In this document: piece after piece, positions 61,770-64,000 of the stretch
Position numbering within the stretch: the stretch's first letter is position 1
How the letters are laid out: every line of letters begins with the position of its first letter
From: Panopea generosa
Taxonomy: Eukaryota > Mollusca > Bivalvia > Adapedonta > Hiatellidae
Direction: 5' to 3'
Length of the DNA stretch: 64,000 nt
NCBI GenBank assembly: GCA_029582155.1
Contig: CM055905.1
Span: 2,655,920 to 2,719,919 of the forward strand
Made by a program: the position numbers and the translations under genes
Notes under the pieces: generated by a model
Seen by the model: only the letters and a program-made list of their open reading frames with translations
Told to the model about the DNA's origin: nothing
Database searches by the model: none

Positions 61770-62750
61770 GTCTTTCGATCATGTATACTTATTGATTTCT
61801 ATTGTTTTTAAGTATAAAATCAGGATTTCAACATTCGTGTATATGGTTAGTGATGGGGATGGTGCTTTTATACATATAGCGTTGGTGTTGAGCTTGTTTT
61901 TAGATTTGAAAAACCCAGGTCAATAACCTCATCCTCTAAACAAAACCAATGAAACGGGACTTCCTTGGTGAATCCGGAGCATGGCGGAGTTTACCGAATA
62001 CAGAGGTCGGACACCACATTTGGATAGGTACATGGACCGAGAACTGCAAAAAACATGTAAACGTAAACTTGTTAAAAATGGGAAATTTTATATACTCAAA
62101 TCGTTTTGTTGTTAGAATTCAAAACATGTATGCCGAAATCAATGCTTTTAAACATATTCAGTTGTATAAACAGAACAAAATAATGTAATGGAACTTATTT
62201 CAACCGAAAATATGAACGATTAACACCTCTGATCTGTACGTCTCACACTGTTATTACATTTCCCATAGGGCTCCATTTCAGTGGTGACTTCTAAAATACT
62301 GACCATTTAACAAATGGTCGAAAAAATATATATCACTGCGCTATAAATTCCTGAAAAGAGAAGAAAAGGGGAACTAAGTTTTATTTCTACCTCCTTCATC
62401 TGTAACTTTTTAAAAACATCATCCAGTAATGATTCTGGTTTAAACATATTTTATTGCCATATATATACAATTGGGTCAGGTCATCATTTCTAACAAAGTT
62501 AGCTACGACCCTTCTTTAAATATGATAATAGAACATATAATTAATGAAGACTAAAACGTTGTTAGAAAGTTATCCTTTTATAAACAAATTCAATGCTTAA
62601 GTGAAAACAAACACATTCTCTGAATAGTATACCATGTACGTGTAAACACTAGAAAGAATAAGTAAAGAAGTGCGAAATGCCCAGTTCGTTGGTCAAACAG
62701 AAGATAAATAGTAGTTCGTAAAGATACAAGTGGAAAGAAAGAAGAGAAGA
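61770..62750. other. No supported gene
   Basis: A 79-codon open frame from 61949 contains 'GESGAWRSLPNTEVGHHIWI' followed by a donor-like G|GTACAT, but I cannot place it in a gene. The rest is AT-rich. Confidence 0.35.
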
Positions 62751-62754
62751 TATA

Positions 62755-62870
62755 CACGTGTACTGGTTCTACCCAGGAAATGGGATTCAATAGTAGTTTA
62801 TGTAAGCCCTGGTCTATCTTTGCAATCGAGCTAAAATAAACTAGTATAAACTATAAAACTGTAAAATAAC
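62755..62870 (+). repeat. SINE family A, 3' part
   Basis: 'actggttctacccaggaaat' and 'gcaatcgagctaaaataaac' correspond to 6378-6470. Confidence 0.55.
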
Positions 62871-62950
62871 GATACGAAACGGTGTATTATTTCAGTAAAG
62901 TGATTTAGATATACAGATTTAATTTTCAAAACTGTTCAATTTAATTTCAG

Positions 62951-63440
62951 CTATTCGTGTCCAGAACGGTGTCCACTGCCGGCTCCTTGTAGACTCCTGG
63001 GTTTTATGTCTCCTGGGTTGTATGGCGCCTGGGATTGTACGGCTCCTGGGTTGTACGGCCCCTGGGTTGTACGGCTCCTTGGTTGTACGGTCCCTGGGTT
63101 GTACGGTTCCTGGGTTGTACGGCCCCTGGGTTGTACGGCTCCTTGTACGACTCCTGGGTTGTACAGCTCCTGGGTTTTATGGCTCCTGTGTTGTACGGCT
63201 CCTAGGTTGTATGGCTCCCGGGTTGTACGACACCTGGGTTGTACGGCTCCTGAGTTGTATGGCTTCTGGGTTGTACGGCTCCTGGATTGTACGGCTCCTG
63301 GGTTGTATGGCCCCGGGGTTATACGGCTCCTTGGTTGTACGGCCCCTGGGTTGTACGGTTCCTGGGTTGTACGGCCCCTGGGTTGTACAGCTCCTGAGTT
63401 GGAACGGCAAATGTATTTTTTCTTGGAATCTAAAATTTAA
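62951..63440 (+). other. Possible Cys/Pro-rich exon start running into a minisatellite
   Basis: After the acceptor-like TTTAATTTCAG the frame gives YSCPERCPLPAPC, with Cys-Pro pairs, and then enters a 16-bp repeat. The open frame continues to 63440 only because the repeat lacks stops. A genuine short exon at its left edge is possible; the repeat part is unlikely to be a conserved protein. Confidence 0.3.
62985..63405. repeat. 16-bp minisatellite (about 25 copies)
   Basis: Unit GGTTGTACGGCTCCTG with variants. 16 is not a multiple of 3, so all three frames are cycled every 48 bp. Confidence 0.95.
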
Positions 63441-63724
63441 AATCTTTACATTCATTTCCTGTATTAATCTTTTCCAATAAGAACTTCTATCTGGCGAGTT
63501 CTATTTATTAAGTATACCGAAAAAGTTTTTATTGCAAACTGCTTTTATAAGCACCCGTTTTTTATATTGCGTTATGTCCCTTGCTGTTTTAACTTGTTTT
63601 GTGATTACAAACTGTTTACATTTACCGCATACATCTGTAACGTTTTGTTTTAAAATTAAATCATTGATAATTAATGTAAATCTACGTTTCTTTGGTTACA
63701 TATATACTTTCTTTCGTTTGTAAA

Positions 63725-64000
63725 ATGGTTCTGTTATAGCCATGGAATTGTCAACTCCACATTTGACACATGTCATTGTTTAGTATATGGTTCCGTTTAC
63801 AGAATGTGTCTGTTACAGTCGTGCCATTGTCTATTCCGCATACGGAACCGATTACAAACGATTTTTTTACAGCCATGGCATGTTCTATTCCATATATTGT
63901 TCTGTTATCAATTTTTTTCTGTTACAGTCATGACAGTCAATACGTATGTGATTCTGCTTACGAAGTATATCTGTTACATCCATGTCATTGTCTATTCCGT
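63725..64000. repeat. Degenerate tandem repeat at the right edge
   Basis: The block 'ctgttacagccatgccattgtctattccgta' (with variation) recurs near 63733, 63808, 63867, 63920 and 63969, with spacing of 50-75 bp. The array probably continues beyond the window. Confidence 0.6.

Overview
The window is eukaryotic, spliced, AT-rich DNA and looks like a mollusc, most probably a bivalve. Evidence for this: GT-AG introns with matching phases; several tRNA-derived SINE families, one with a conserved central segment like those described in bivalves; a decayed mariner; LINE tails; and interspersed elements of the 'recurring 148-168 bp unit between C-rich/G-rich ends' type common in molluscs. More than a third of the window is tandem repeat. 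No bacterial or viral gene organisation is seen. The species call is inference.

Layout. (1) 1-20.2 kb, minus strand: the 5' part of a serine beta-lactamase-like (family S12, LACTB-like) gene. Five phase-consistent exons (20031-20173, 17412-17603, 6518-6617, 4531-4636, 1502-1624) encode the first 221 residues, with a signal/anchor segment and the SxxK motif; later exons lie left of the window. Introns 1, 2 and 3 and the stretch after exon 5 each carry their own tandem array. Two arrays appear to be seeded by the gene's own splice sites: the 8.5-kb array of intron 2 begins at the exon 2 donor, and the 121-bp array of intron 3 copies the exon 4 acceptor and part of exon 4. (2) 20.4-30.1 kb: a 28-bp array just upstream of that gene, a LINE tail, and a 6.5-kb array of 36-bp units containing two long (GT)n tracts and a 1.24-kb internal duplication. 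(3) 32.5-38.1 kb, plus strand: a small secreted EF-hand gene of three exons (131 aa), with a second, phase-compatible EF-hand terminal exon 1 kb downstream. (4) 38.7-41.2 kb: 50-bp and 30-bp arrays. (5) 43.7-49.6 kb, plus strand: a three-exon gene for a 403-aa protein of unrecognised function. (6) 52.1-63.4 kb, plus strand: a secreted glycine/serine-rich gene with a signal-peptide exon, whose 23-residue repeat region is broken by a stop and frameshifts, followed by further glycine-rich exon-like pieces, a 55-bp satellite made from a SINE, and a 16-bp minisatellite just after a possible splice acceptor.

The genes are unrelated in function. The common theme is local tandem amplification, several times apparently starting from functional sequence (a donor, an acceptor plus exon, a SINE promoter region, coding repeats).
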